Source: Sphingobacteriales bacterium 16-39-50
Lineage (GTDB): Bacteria; Bacteroidota; Bacteroidia; Sphingobacteriales; Sphingobacteriaceae
Assembly (NCBI GenBank): GCA_002257025.1
Contig: NCHA01000003.1
Location: forward strand, 124,001 to 188,000
Direction of reading: 5' to 3'
DNA length: 64,000 nucleotides
Below, piece after piece: positions 32,914 to 42,236 of the stretch (position 1 is the stretch's first letter; each line of letters begins with the position of its first letter). The translations under genes and the position numbers were made by a program. The notes beneath the pieces were generated by a model. The model searched no databases and was not told the origin of the DNA. It worked only from the letters and a program-made list of their open reading frames with translations.

Positions 32914-33990
32914 ATGAGCACTAATATCAAGTCTGTTATCATTGGGACCGGTAGTTTCGTACCTTCCAACATCATACCAAACAAAGACTTTTCAGAACAC
33001 CGCTTTTACGAAAAAAGCGGAGAACCCATTTTAAGGGAAAATTCAGAGGTGATCCAAAAATTTCAGGACATCACAGAAATTGAGGAGCGCCGTTATGCAG
33101 ATAAAGAACATATGGCATCCGATCTGGGATATTTTGCAGCTTCAAATGCGATTGAAAGTTCGGGAACAGATCCTGAAACCCTTGATTATATCATCGTCGC
33201 GCATAATTTCGGAGACATTGCTCCCGGCAGCACAAGGGTTGATGTTTTGCCTACCCTGGCATCCAGAATTAAGCATAGACTGGGAATCAAAAATCCCGAT
33301 TGCGTAGCTTATGACCTGCCTTTCGGTTGCCCGGGATGGCTTCAGGGAATGATCCAGGCAGATTATTACATCCGTTCAGGAGATGCAAAACGGGTCCTGG
33401 TGATTGGGACAGAAACACTTTCAAGGGTTACCGACCCGCATGACCGCGACAGCATGATTTATGCAGATGGTGCCGGAGCAACGATATTGGAAGGAAGAGA
33501 AGGTGCTACGGAAGGTATTTTGGCACATAAAACACAAACCCACACATCTGATGAGGCCTATTACCTCTATTCAGGCAAATCGAGTAATCCTGATCTGATA
33601 TCAGATGATCAGTTCATCAAAATGGACGGAAGAAAGATCTATGAATATGCCCTGAAAAATGTTCCATTGGTAATTCAGCAAACCATGGAAAAATCGGGAA
33701 CAGGCATTGATGATGTGAAAAAAGTTCTGGTCCACCAGGCGAATGGTAAAATGGATGAGGCGATTCTTAAAAGACTCTTTAAGCTCTATGGAATCAGGGA
33801 AACTCCGATGGATGTTATGCCTATGACCATTGCTAAATTTGGGAATAGCTCTGTAGCAACAGTACCAACCCTGCTTGATATGATACTAAAAAATAAACTT
33901 GAAGGACATCAGATCAAAAAAGGTGACCGGGTTGTATTTGCATCTGTAGGATCTGGAATGAATATTAACGCAATGGTCTATAATTTTTAA
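32914..33990 (+). CDS. 3-oxoacyl-ACP synthase III family protein
   Basis: Thiolase-fold condensing enzyme of 358 aa. The catalytic triad is in place: Cys139 (DLPFGCPGW), His274 (VLVHQANGKM) and Asn311 (FGNSSVATVPT). DAKRVLVIGTETLSRVTDPHDRD and FASVGSGMNINAMVYNF fit FabH-like enzymes. It is somewhat longer than E. coli FabH (317 aa) and stands alone, without fabD, fabG or acpP neighbours. It may therefore be an accessory KAS III for special acyl chains rather than the main FabH. It ends at a bidirectional terminator. Confidence 0.88.
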   Translation: MSTNIKSVIIGTGSFVPSNIIPNKDFSEHRFYEKSGEPILRENSEVIQKFQDITEIEERRYADKEHMASDLGYFAASNAIESSGTDPETLDYIIVAHNFGDIAPGSTRVDVLPTLASRIKHRLGIKNPDCVAYDLPFGCPGWLQGMIQADYYIRSGDAKRVLVIGTETLSRVTDPHDRDSMIYADGAGATILEGREGATEGILAHKTQTHTSDEAYYLYSGKSSNPDLISDDQFIKMDGRKIYEYALKNVPLVIQQTMEKSGTGIDDVKKVLVHQANGKMDEAILKRLFKLYGIRETPMDVMPMTIAKFGNSSVATVPTLLDMILKNKLEGHQIKKGDRVVFASVGSGMNINAMVYNF

Positions 33991-34054
33991 TCTCCCATTT
34001 TTCGATCAGAGCGAATTATCATAAGAAAAGATCAAAATTTAAGACATAAAAAAA

Positions 34055-34084
34055 GCGAGCAGTATTGACTGTTCGCTTTTTTTT
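34055..34084. terminator. Bidirectional rho-independent terminator
   Basis: Nine-bp stem GCGAGCAGT / ACTGTTCGC (34055-34063 with 34068-34076, one G-T pair), four-base loop, eight T residues on the right and seven A residues on the left. It serves the KAS III gene (plus) and the zinc-ribbon gene (minus). Confidence 0.9.
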
Positions 34085-34097
34085 ATTTTTCAGAAAT

Positions 34098-34844
34098 TTA
34101 AGCTACCGGATTTTCTTCCAGTGCAAAACCTTCATCTACAAGGATACGTCCACAATGCTCGCAAACAATAATGCGCTTACGCTGACGGATATCCAATTGT
34201 CTTTGTGGCGGAATCTGATTAAAACAACCTGAACATGAATCGCGTTGTATGGTTACAACAGCAAGACCGTTCTTAGCATTGCTTCTTAAACGGTTATAAG
34301 CAATCAATAAACGCTCATCAATATGCTTTTCAGCTTCCTGAGCTTTTACCAGAATACTTGCTTCATCTTTTTCAGTTTCAGCAGTAATTGTATCTAATTC
34401 AGCTTTTTTAAGCTCAAGATCTTTTTTGCGCTCAGTAATGTTTGCTAAAGCACTCTCATAAACTTCGGTTTTATTCTGAATTTCAAAAGAATATTCCTTG
34501 ATCTTTTTTTCTGATACCTGAATCTCTAATCCCTGAATTTCAATCTCTTTTGAGATCGCATCATATTCACGATTGTTCTTAACATCGTTAAGCTGAGTTT
34601 CGTATTTTTTAGTGGCTGCTAAAGCTTCTTTGATCAGATTCTTGCGGGTTACGATCGAATCTTCCAATTCATCAAGATCTGCTTTGATTTTCTGTATACG
34701 GGTTTCTAAACCTGCAACCTCGTCTTCGAGGTCTGCAACCTCCATTGGAAGTTCACCTCTTGTCTGACGGATCTTGTCGATCTGCGTGTGCAAAGTCTGA
34801 AGTTCGAATAATGCCTTTAATTTCTCTTCTACTGATTGTTCCAT
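34098..34844 (-). CDS. C4-type zinc ribbon coiled-coil protein
   Basis: 248 aa of the CT398/HP0958-like family. Residues about 10-180 form a long antiparallel coiled coil (heptads rich in Lys, Glu and Leu). A C-terminal zinc ribbon follows, with CSGC near 202-205 and CEHC near 226-229. Homologues are proposed RNA- or protein-binding adaptors; the function here is not established. Its ATG overlaps the stop of the Nif3-like gene (TAATG), and the pair is widespread in Bacteroidota. Confidence 0.88.
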   Translation of the reverse strand: MEQSVEEKLKALFELQTLHTQIDKIRQTRGELPMEVADLEDEVAGLETRIQKIKADLDELEDSIVTRKNLIKEALAATKKYETQLNDVKNNREYDAISKEIEIQGLEIQVSEKKIKEYSFEIQNKTEVYESALANITERKKDLELKKAELDTITAETEKDEASILVKAQEAEKHIDERLLIAYNRLRSNAKNGLAVVTIQRDSCSGCFNQIPPQRQLDIRQRKRIIVCEHCGRILVDEGFALEENPVA

Positions 34845-35947
34845 TAAATCAAATAATTTATGGGGTTTGTGTTCTGTAATGTTAAACGGAGGGCAAAGTT
34901 ACTAAATTTTTCTGTAATTAATTCCAACAATAATTCCTGTGTAAACTGCTCACTCTCAAAATGTCCAACATCCGCAATAATAAGTTTTTCTTCTGCATCA
35001 AAAAACTCATGGTATTTAAAATCCCCGGTGATGAAAATATCAGCTCCTGCCTGCATGGCATGAGGCAATAGAAAGCTTCCCGAACCACCACAAACAGCCA
35101 CTCTGCGGATCTTTTTTGTACGTAATGCCGTATGTCTGATGACCCTGGCACCCAGCCTTTCCTTCACAAAATTTAAAAACTCAAGTTCATCGGTTTCACT
35201 CTCCAGATTTCCAATCATACCCGACCCGACCTGCGGATGGCTATTGTTAAGCGGATAAAGATCATAGGCCACTTCCTCGTATGGATGTGTTTCAGTAAGT
35301 GCCGCAAGAATTTTCTGTTCCAGATATACCGGATAAATAGTCTCTATTCTGATCTCAGATTCATGATGCTGCTTACCGGGCATTCCAACAAATGGACTGG
35401 CACCTTCGGAAGCGTTAAAAGTGCCTGTGCCAGTCGCATTATAACTGCATTCCGAATAATTACCAATCTCGCCCGCCCCGGCCCTGAATATTGCCGCTCT
35501 TACTTCCTCAGCATGGGCTTCCGGACAAAAAGTTACCAGCTTCCTGAGGGAATCCTCCCTGGATCTTAAAATAGCGGGGTTCTTTATTCCAAGTTTATCA
35601 CAAATCTTATTGTTTACCCCAACAGATACATGATCAAGATTGGTATGGATAGCATACAAAGCAATATCATGCTTTATAGCTTTCATAACCACCCTTTCCA
35701 CATAAGTTTTACCATTAAACTTTTTCAGGCCCTTGAAAACAATGGGATGATGTGATATAATCAGATTTAACCCTAGCTCAATCGCTTCATCAAGAACCGA
35801 TTCTGTACAATCTAATGAGATAAGCGCACCGGATATTTCCTTATCAGGATAGCCAACGATCAAACCCGAATTATCATAATCTTCCTGATAAGCAAGCGGG
35901 GCAAGCGTTTCGAGAAAAGATGTAATTTCTCTTAATTTCATAAACAA
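34844..35947 (-). CDS. Nif3-like dinuclear metal centre hexameric protein
   Basis: 367 aa, the long (YqfO-type) form of the NIF3/DUF34 family, sometimes annotated GTP cyclohydrolase I type 2. The Nif3 core is split by a PII/CutA-like insert (about residues 135-235, ending ALTETHPYEEVAYDLYPL). Metal-binding residues are visible in LIISHHPIVFKG (near 62-73), HTNLDHV and, in the C-terminal half, VAVCGGSGSFLL and the VGHFESEQF stretch. Start at Met1 or Met3 (MKLREITSF). Translationally coupled to the zinc-ribbon gene. Exact function unknown. Confidence 0.92.
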   Translation of the reverse strand: MFMKLREITSFLETLAPLAYQEDYDNSGLIVGYPDKEISGALISLDCTESVLDEAIELGLNLIISHHPIVFKGLKKFNGKTYVERVVMKAIKHDIALYAIHTNLDHVSVGVNNKICDKLGIKNPAILRSREDSLRKLVTFCPEAHAEEVRAAIFRAGAGEIGNYSECSYNATGTGTFNASEGASPFVGMPGKQHHESEIRIETIYPVYLEQKILAALTETHPYEEVAYDLYPLNNSHPQVGSGMIGNLESETDELEFLNFVKERLGARVIRHTALRTKKIRRVAVCGGSGSFLLPHAMQAGADIFITGDFKYHEFFDAEEKLIIADVGHFESEQFTQELLLELITEKFSNFALRLTLQNTNPINYLI

Positions 35948-36069
35948 AGATACCCTATAAGTTTTGAGTGTAGAAATAAGGAGAAATGTGCATCACCAAA
36001 ATAATCCATTAGCCAACTGCCGGACCTGAGTTTATTGAACCTAAAATATTATCAGAAAAATTTCAGCAT

Positions 36070-36450
36070 TTATGAAGGGGTCTCAGTACCCTGATCACTC
36101 ATTATTTTTACAAGCTGAGCACTTTCATAAGCTGCTTTCCTGTTAAACTCAAGGGTAATAGACTTATGATTGACGATATCAACAATGGTTCCGATAAAAC
36201 ACAAGCCAAGTGTCAGAAAATAAAGAATTCCCATTCCCATCTGTCCGGTAATAAACCGCTGAATACCCGCAACTCCGAGAAAACCAAGCAGGGTAAATAA
36301 GAGTATTTCCTGGGGATCCTTTCGTCTGTCTGAATAAAACATGACGAAATTTTGAGCCTGACGCGGGTTCATACCAGCAACTACCTGCTTCAGATAAGAA
36401 TACTCCTCAAGGCTCATGCCTTTAAGGTTAATAAGCGGATCGTTTTCCAT
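36070..36450 (-). CDS. TM2 domain membrane protein
   Basis: 126 aa. A soluble N-terminus (about 1-45, with MNPRQAQNFVMFYSDRRKDP) precedes two TM helices forming a TM2 module (ILLFTLLGFLGVAGIQRFITGQMGMGILYFLTLG, about 49-82, then GTIVDIVNH). Function unknown. Its start overlaps the end of the DUF2752 gene by 23 nt, so the two are translationally coupled; this pairing recurs in Bacteroidota. Confidence 0.85.
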   Translation of the reverse strand: MENDPLINLKGMSLEEYSYLKQVVAGMNPRQAQNFVMFYSDRRKDPQEILLFTLLGFLGVAGIQRFITGQMGMGILYFLTLGLCFIGTIVDIVNHKSITLEFNRKAAYESAQLVKIMSDQGTETPS

Positions 36451-36769
36451 GATTAATACGGGTTAGTAATCTTAAATTTAATAGGAATATTTTTAATAAT
36501 TGCAATATCCGGTAAATCAGAATAAGAAAAGCCGGAATTCCAAACCAATGATGTTCAATCGATAAGCGAAATTCTCCATGTAATAAAAATCGGATAGAGC
36601 GGCCCAATCCGCATCCCGGACACCATTCAAAACCCAGATTGTCTAATGGGCATAAACTGGAATGTGCAGATCCGGAAGCCGTAAAGGCCAAAAATAAAAT
36701 AGCACTTATCCAGGCTATTAATTCCAATGGCAGACTCATTATTAACCGAAAAAACTGGTTTCTATTCAT
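36428..36769 (-). CDS. DUF2752 membrane protein
   Basis: 113 aa with two to three hydrophobic segments. The DUF2752 signature is clear: CPLDNLGFEWCPGCGLGRSIRFLLHGEF (about 40-67), with the C-P-G-C-G-x-G-R core, followed by a conserved HHWFGIPAF. Biochemical function unknown. First gene of a two-gene unit with the TM2 protein, divergent from mfd. Confidence 0.87.
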   Translation of the reverse strand: MNRNQFFRLIMSLPLELIAWISAILFLAFTASGSAHSSLCPLDNLGFEWCPGCGLGRSIRFLLHGEFRLSIEHHWFGIPAFLILIYRILQLLKIFLLNLRLLTRINHGKRSAY

Positions 36770-36893
36770 TTAGCTGCTAAAAAATGCCCCGATAATTCTG
36801 CTTTGGTTTAAATAAATATAGCTTAAATTCTATTTTCAACATACGATTTATTCCGTTTTTGCTGCCTTAATCGATTTTTGCTACACCAAAACG

Positions 36894-36901
36894 TATATTT
36901 G
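36894..36901 (+). promoter_or_regulatory. Candidate -7 box (TATATTTG) of mfd
   Basis: Exact TAnnTTTG match, 16 nt before the GTG start of mfd. A five-codon reading frame (36904-36921, MKISV) begins 2 nt after the box and its stop overlaps the GTG. Confidence 0.48.
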
Positions 36902-36917
36902 CGATGAAAATCAGCGT

Positions 36918-39900
36918 GTGAATATTCGGGATATTATAAATCTGTATAAATCGGACCCCCGGATTGCCATTCTGGCAGAAACCCTCAATAAAGGGAAAAA
37001 AGGGCGGGTTCATTTAAGAGGTCTGGTCGGATCAAGTGATTCGGTCCTTGGCTTAGCTTTGTATTTTCTGCTGCACAGGCACATGATCTTTGTCCTTCCC
37101 GAACGCGAAGAAGCAGCATATTTTCTCAGTGATCTTGAGAATCTGCTCGAAAAGGAAGTTCTCTTTTTTCCGTCTTCCTTCAGAAAATCCTTTGAATTTA
37201 CCCTTGTCGACAGCAGTAATGTGCTCCAGCGGGCCGAAGTTTTAAACGAACTCAACCATTCTGCGGAATACGGAAAAATTATCGTTACCTATCCGGAAGC
37301 ATTGGCCGAAAAAGTAATAGATCGCTCAGCTCTCGAAAAAAACACGCTCGAAATTGCCGTTGGAAATAAGCTAAGCATCGATTTTATCAATGAATTTCTT
37401 ATTGAATATGATTTTGAGCGGGTAGATTTTGTTTATGAGCCTGGTCAATTTTCTATAAGGGGAGGAATCGTAGATATCTTTTCTTTCTCACATGATCTTC
37501 CCTACCGGATCGAGTTCTTTGCCGATTATATTGAAAGTATCCGGACCTTTGAAATTGAAGATCAGCTATCGGTTGAACAGGTTAAAAGCATCACAGTGGT
37601 GCCCAATGTCCAATCGAAATTCCTTACCGATCACAATATTTCCCTTCTTGAATACATCGACCAGGATACCATTGTCTGGTTTAAAGATGTAGAGTTTACT
37701 TTCGATGTAGTCAGAAGCGGCTATAAAAAAGCTGTTGAATACTGGAAAGCACTTTCTTCTGAAGATAAGCAGCAAAATCCGCATTGGATCGATCCCAAAT
37801 TTAATTTCACAGATGAAAAAATGCTCGCTGATCAGCTTCGTGATTTTGATATTCTGGAATTTGGTAAACAATTCTATTACCAGGCTGACGAGACAATAAA
37901 TTTCGACATCAAACCCCAGCCCTCATTCAACAAGGATTTCAGCCTGCTGATCCATAATTTTAAAGAAAACGAAAAATCGGGTCTTGAAAATCTCATATTC
38001 ACCGATTCGACCAAACAGATTGAACGTCTGTACAGCATTTTTGAGGATCTGAATGCCGGTGTAAAATTCAGTCCGGTTCACTTATCCCTGAGAGAAGGTT
38101 TTATCGATCATGCCCAAAAACTGGTTTGCTATACCGATCATCAGATCTTTGACCGTTATTATAAATACAAATTAAAGAAAGGCTATATCCGCAATCAGGC
38201 AATTACCCTCAAGGAATTGCGTGAGTTAAAACCCGGAGATTTCATTACTCATATTGATCATGGAATCGGTAAATATGCAGGTCTTGAAAAGGTGGATGTT
38301 AACGGAAGATCACAAGAAATGATCCGCCTGGTTTACGCTGATAATGACCTGCTTTATGTCAATATCAACTCCCTGAACCGCATTTCCAAGTACTCCGGTA
38401 AAGAGGGAACTGTGCCCAAAATGAATAAACTCGGCACAGATACCTGGGAGAAGCTAAAAAAAACAACTAAAAAAAAAGTTAAAGATATTGCCCGCGACCT
38501 GATTAAGCTCTATGCGATCAGAAAGGCACAAACCGGAACGGCATTTTCACCCGACACTTATTTACAAACTGAACTCGAAGCCTCATTTATTTATGAGGAT
38601 ACCCCAGATCAGGTTAAAGCTACCGCTGATGTAAAAAAAGACATGGAATCAGCGCATCCTATGGACAGGCTGGTTTGCGGAGATGTAGGTTTTGGTAAAA
38701 CAGAAATAGCAATCCGGGCTGCATTTAAAGCGGTAACTGATAGCAAACAGGTGGCTATATTAGTACCAACAACCATTCTGGCATTGCAGCATTTTAAAAC
38801 ATTCCAATCCCGCCTGGCAGATTTTCCCTGCACAATTGATTATATAAACCGGTTTAAATCGGCAAAACAAATCAAAGAGTCTCTTCAAAAACTCGCCGAA
38901 GGTAAGATTGATATTATCATTGGCACTCACCGCATCGTGAGTAAGGATGTGAAATTTAAGGATCTGGGACTTTTGATCATTGACGAAGAGCAAAAATTTG
39001 GTGTTAGTGTAAAGGAAAAGTTAAAGCAATTCAGGGCGAATGTGGATACACTAACATTAACTGCCACCCCGATTCCAAGGACCCTGCATTTTTCACTGAT
39101 GGGTGCCCGGGATCTGAGTATTATCAGCACCCCACCCCCCAATCGCCAGCCTGTACTAACAGAACTGCATGTTTTCAATGAAAAACTGATCAAAGAAGCG
39201 GTGGAGTATGAAATAGACCGTGGCGGACAGGTATTCTTTATTCACAACCGGGTGCAGGATTTGATGCAGCTGGGTGGATTAATTAACACCCTCGTTCCGA
39301 AAGCGAGAATTGGTATCGCTCATGGACAGCTGGAAGGGGATGCACTTGAAGATGTGATGCTCAAATTTGTAGGTGGTGATTACGATGTTCTTGTTGCTAC
39401 CACGATCATTGAGGCCGGGCTGGATATTGCGAACGCAAATACCATTCTGATCAATCATGCACATATGTTTGGATTAAGCGATCTGCATCAGATGCGCGGC
39501 CGTGTTGGCCGCTCAAATAAAAAGGCATTCTGCTATTTATTAAGTCCGCCGCTGTCCACCCTTACCAATGAAGCGAGAAAACGCCTGAGTGCAATCGAAG
39601 AGTTCTCTGATCTGGGAAGTGGTTTTAATGTTGCAATGCGCGATCTGGATATCCGCGGAAGCGGAAACCTGCTGGGTGCCGAACAAAGCGGATTCATCGC
39701 AGAAATCGGCTTTGAGATGTATCATAAAATTCTGGATGAAGCCATTCAGGAATTGAAGGATGACGAGTTTAAAAATCTGTTCAGCGATGAGAAACCAAAA
39801 CCATTCATATCATTTACCCATGTGGATACAGATCTGGAGGTAATGATTCCGGATGAATATGTGACAAATATTGCTGAACGATATAATTTATATACCGAGC

Positions 39901-40283
39901 TTTCAAACATAGAAAATGAAATGGCCCTTGATGATTTCAGGCAAAAACTTGCAGATCGTTTTGGACCCGTTCCGCAACAGGTAATTGAACTGATTAATAC
40001 CTGGCGTCTGCAATATCTGGGAAAAATGATTGGCTTTGAAAAAATCACATTCAAAAAAGGGGTGTTAAGAGGCTATTTTATCGCTAACAAACAATCACCT
40101 TATTTTGAAACTGCGCAATTTGGACGAGTCCTCGAATTTTTACAGGCTCACCCCCGCATTAGTAACCTGAAAGAGGTTAAAAATACACTTAGATTAGCAA
40201 TTGAGCATGTTTCTACCCTGGATACAGCTATAGAACTGCTTCAGGAACTGGCTGGAGTAGATGCTGCTAATTCCCTAACATAA
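36918..40283 (+). CDS. mfd: Transcription-repair coupling factor Mfd
   Basis: DNA translocase that removes stalled RNA polymerase and recruits UvrA. 1121 aa. Order: UvrB-like N-terminal module (about 1-340), the RNA polymerase-interacting domain (LKPGDFITHIDHGIGKYAGLE, about 438-458), and the translocase with Walker A GDVGFGKT (588-595), DEEQ box (IIDEEQKFG), TATPIPRT and the motif VI QMRGRVGR. The C-terminal UvrA-masking domain follows. The start is GTG at 36918, since the nearby ATG at 36904 is out of frame and hits a stop after five codons. The 3' end overlaps the convergent tonB by 17 bp. Confidence 0.96.
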   Translation: MNIRDIINLYKSDPRIAILAETLNKGKKGRVHLRGLVGSSDSVLGLALYFLLHRHMIFVLPEREEAAYFLSDLENLLEKEVLFFPSSFRKSFEFTLVDSSNVLQRAEVLNELNHSAEYGKIIVTYPEALAEKVIDRSALEKNTLEIAVGNKLSIDFINEFLIEYDFERVDFVYEPGQFSIRGGIVDIFSFSHDLPYRIEFFADYIESIRTFEIEDQLSVEQVKSITVVPNVQSKFLTDHNISLLEYIDQDTIVWFKDVEFTFDVVRSGYKKAVEYWKALSSEDKQQNPHWIDPKFNFTDEKMLADQLRDFDILEFGKQFYYQADETINFDIKPQPSFNKDFSLLIHNFKENEKSGLENLIFTDSTKQIERLYSIFEDLNAGVKFSPVHLSLREGFIDHAQKLVCYTDHQIFDRYYKYKLKKGYIRNQAITLKELRELKPGDFITHIDHGIGKYAGLEKVDVNGRSQEMIRLVYADNDLLYVNINSLNRISKYSGKEGTVPKMNKLGTDTWEKLKKTTKKKVKDIARDLIKLYAIRKAQTGTAFSPDTYLQTELEASFIYEDTPDQVKATADVKKDMESAHPMDRLVCGDVGFGKTEIAIRAAFKAVTDSKQVAILVPTTILALQHFKTFQSRLADFPCTIDYINRFKSAKQIKESLQKLAEGKIDIIIGTHRIVSKDVKFKDLGLLIIDEEQKFGVSVKEKLKQFRANVDTLTLTATPIPRTLHFSLMGARDLSIISTPPPNRQPVLTELHVFNEKLIKEAVEYEIDRGGQVFFIHNRVQDLMQLGGLINTLVPKARIGIAHGQLEGDALEDVMLKFVGGDYDVLVATTIIEAGLDIANANTILINHAHMFGLSDLHQMRGRVGRSNKKAFCYLLSPPLSTLTNEARKRLSAIEEFSDLGSGFNVAMRDLDIRGSGNLLGAEQSGFIAEIGFEMYHKILDEAIQELKDDEFKNLFSDEKPKPFISFTHVDTDLEVMIPDEYVTNIAERYNLYTELSNIENEMALDDFRQKLADRFGPVPQQVIELINTWRLQYLGKMIGFEKITFKKGVLRGYFIANKQSPYFETAQFGRVLEFLQAHPRISNLKEVKNTLRLAIEHVSTLDTAIELLQELAGVDAANSLT

Positions 40284-41343
40284 AGGTTATTGGCAGAACA
40301 TAGGAAGTTCTTACAGGTTTTCCGTTTGCCATACCCGGTCGCCATGCCGGAGAGGATCTGAGTACACGAATTGCTTCCTCATCACACCCACCACCTATAC
40401 CTCTTACCACCTTAAAATCAGCCAGACTACCGTTCTTTTCTACAATAAAGCCAATATAGACTTTACCCTGAATTTTATTTTGACGGGCCCCCGCGGGATA
40501 ACGTAATCTGGATCCAAGATACCGGCCCAAAGCCGTTTGCCCACCCTGAAATTCTGGTGCGAGTTCAACACTGGCCAGATCATATAGTTTTCCCTCATAT
40601 CGAGCTTCAGTATTAGAGTTCTCAAGTGGCTCCGCTAAGGTTTCTGCAACTTTCTCAGGAACGGTTGATACCTGACCATAGTCAATTTCATTATTGCTTA
40701 TACTGTCGGGATAAGAATTAAGGGGTGTCACAACAAGATTCTTAATTTCAGCCTCCCTGAGCGACATAATTTTTCCTTCCTCATTAACTGCCAATTCAAA
40801 TTTTATATCACCTGATACTTCAGCATTCCGGGAAGGCTGAACATAACTTACTTTTGCCCAGTAGCTTGCAATCAGTTCATTATTATTGCGATCGTAATCA
40901 AGACTGGAAACAATCCAGGTGAGATCGTAGTTCCGAAGATCTGACATTCGTTTTGAATGAACTTCCTTCAGGCGCTTGTAAGTAAGATTGTGGTAGTTAT
41001 AATAGGTTCTGGTAATTGGCGAAAAATAGCTCGGAGGATCAAAATATCCCTTCCTTTGGTCATTATAAAAAGCTTCAATAAACTTAATCAGTGAACTACG
41101 GACCTGCTCATCAGTCATGTTTGAGTTCTCAACCAGAACATCCGAATTATTGTCGTCAATAACAGCCACGACCTCTTCCTTTTTGTTTGAAAAAAAAGAA
41201 CTGGCGTCATCTACATAAAGTGTAAGATAACCCATGACCAATATGATTATACCCAACCCAATGGCCATGTATCTCAATGAGGGATCTTTTATTACTTCAT
41301 TCTCAGACATGGAGTCATGCTGTGTTTTATTCTCTCTTTCCAA
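40267..41343 (-). CDS. Energy transducer TonB family protein
   Basis: Inner-membrane protein that conveys proton-motive force to outer-membrane receptors. 358 aa. One TM segment (about 25-43) is followed by a region of about 120 residues (68-200) that looks like a globular, NTF2-like domain rather than the usual Pro-rich spacer. The C-terminal TonB domain (about 265-358) shows RYPAGARQNKIQGKVYIGFIV, KVVRGIGGGCDEEAIRVL and SSPAWRPGMANGKPVRTSYVLPITF. It could serve the receptors at 8-19 kb. The 3' end overlaps mfd by 17 bp; cdsA ends 86 nt upstream. Confidence 0.88.
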   Translation of the reverse strand: MERENKTQHDSMSENEVIKDPSLRYMAIGLGIIILVMGYLTLYVDDASSFFSNKKEEVVAVIDDNNSDVLVENSNMTDEQVRSSLIKFIEAFYNDQRKGYFDPPSYFSPITRTYYNYHNLTYKRLKEVHSKRMSDLRNYDLTWIVSSLDYDRNNNELIASYWAKVSYVQPSRNAEVSGDIKFELAVNEEGKIMSLREAEIKNLVVTPLNSYPDSISNNEIDYGQVSTVPEKVAETLAEPLENSNTEARYEGKLYDLASVELAPEFQGGQTALGRYLGSRLRYPAGARQNKIQGKVYIGFIVEKNGSLADFKVVRGIGGGCDEEAIRVLRSSPAWRPGMANGKPVRTSYVLPITFMLGN

Positions 41344-41429
41344 TTAATACTATTTATACTATATAATAATAAAAATCGTTCCAATAATTTACCATAACTC
41401 CCGATTAGAGCAAGGCTTTCTAAACAGGA

Positions 41430-42236
41430 TCAGAAAATCTTTACGAAAGTCAAATATACAAATACAAGAGGAGCAGCAAGTAATAATCCATCAAAACGGT
41501 CGAGCAGACCACCGTGGCCAGGTAGAAAGGATCCGGAATCCTTTGTCGACAAGCTTCTTTTCAGCATTGATTCAGAAAGATCACCCAGAGTGCCGGAACT
41601 TACAATAATTACAGAGACAATAAGCCAGTGGACCAACAAAAGCTCGGTGAAATAGATACTTAAAACAAAAGCCGATAGCAGGCTACACAACAGACCTCCT
41701 GCAAAGCCTTCCCAGCTCTTTTTGGGAGAATGTCTTTCAAACAATCTGTTTTTGCCCAAAGTGATGCCAAAAAGATAAGCTCCGGTATCACTTGCCCAAA
41801 GCATGATCAGAAAAGCAAGTGGTAAATGCCAGGAATATTCACCTTCCATAAAACCCAGGGCATAGAAAAAACAAAATGGGATTGCTGCAAATATTACTCC
41901 GAATATGGTATAAGCAATGTTGTGAAAAGGATTCTTCAGATCCCGGTAAAGCTCAGCGATTATTATTATAACAAAAAATGGAACAGAAATGAGAAGTACC
42001 TCTGACGGCGCATCATGCAGAAAATACAAACTGAGTGGTAAATAAATACTGATCACCAGAATCCAGCCCCATAAGCTCTGTGGTTTCAGACCATCAGCAC
42101 GCACCAGTTTATAAAACTCTTCGGTACTGAACAAGCTAAGCAGCAGAAAAAAGACGGTAAAAGCATAAGAACCCAGAAGAAGTGAAGCAAGCATCACTGC
42201 CACAAAGAAAAATGCTGTTATTGCTCTTGTTTTCAT
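41430..42236 (-). CDS. cdsA: Phosphatidate cytidylyltransferase
   Basis: Makes CDP-diacylglycerol from phosphatidic acid and CTP, the branch point of phospholipid synthesis. 268 aa with about seven to eight TM segments. The CDS signature is complete at the C-terminal end: DTGAYLFGITLGKN, HSPKKSWEGFAGG and, close to the end, SGSFLPGHGGLLDRFDG. It begins directly after the DUF2007 stop (adjacent, no gap) and is cotranscribed with it and the CPBP gene. Confidence 0.95.
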   Translation of the reverse strand: MKTRAITAFFFVAVMLASLLLGSYAFTVFFLLLSLFSTEEFYKLVRADGLKPQSLWGWILVISIYLPLSLYFLHDAPSEVLLISVPFFVIIIIAELYRDLKNPFHNIAYTIFGVIFAAIPFCFFYALGFMEGEYSWHLPLAFLIMLWASDTGAYLFGITLGKNRLFERHSPKKSWEGFAGGLLCSLLSAFVLSIYFTELLLVHWLIVSVIIVSSGTLGDLSESMLKRSLSTKDSGSFLPGHGGLLDRFDGLLLAAPLVFVYLTFVKIF

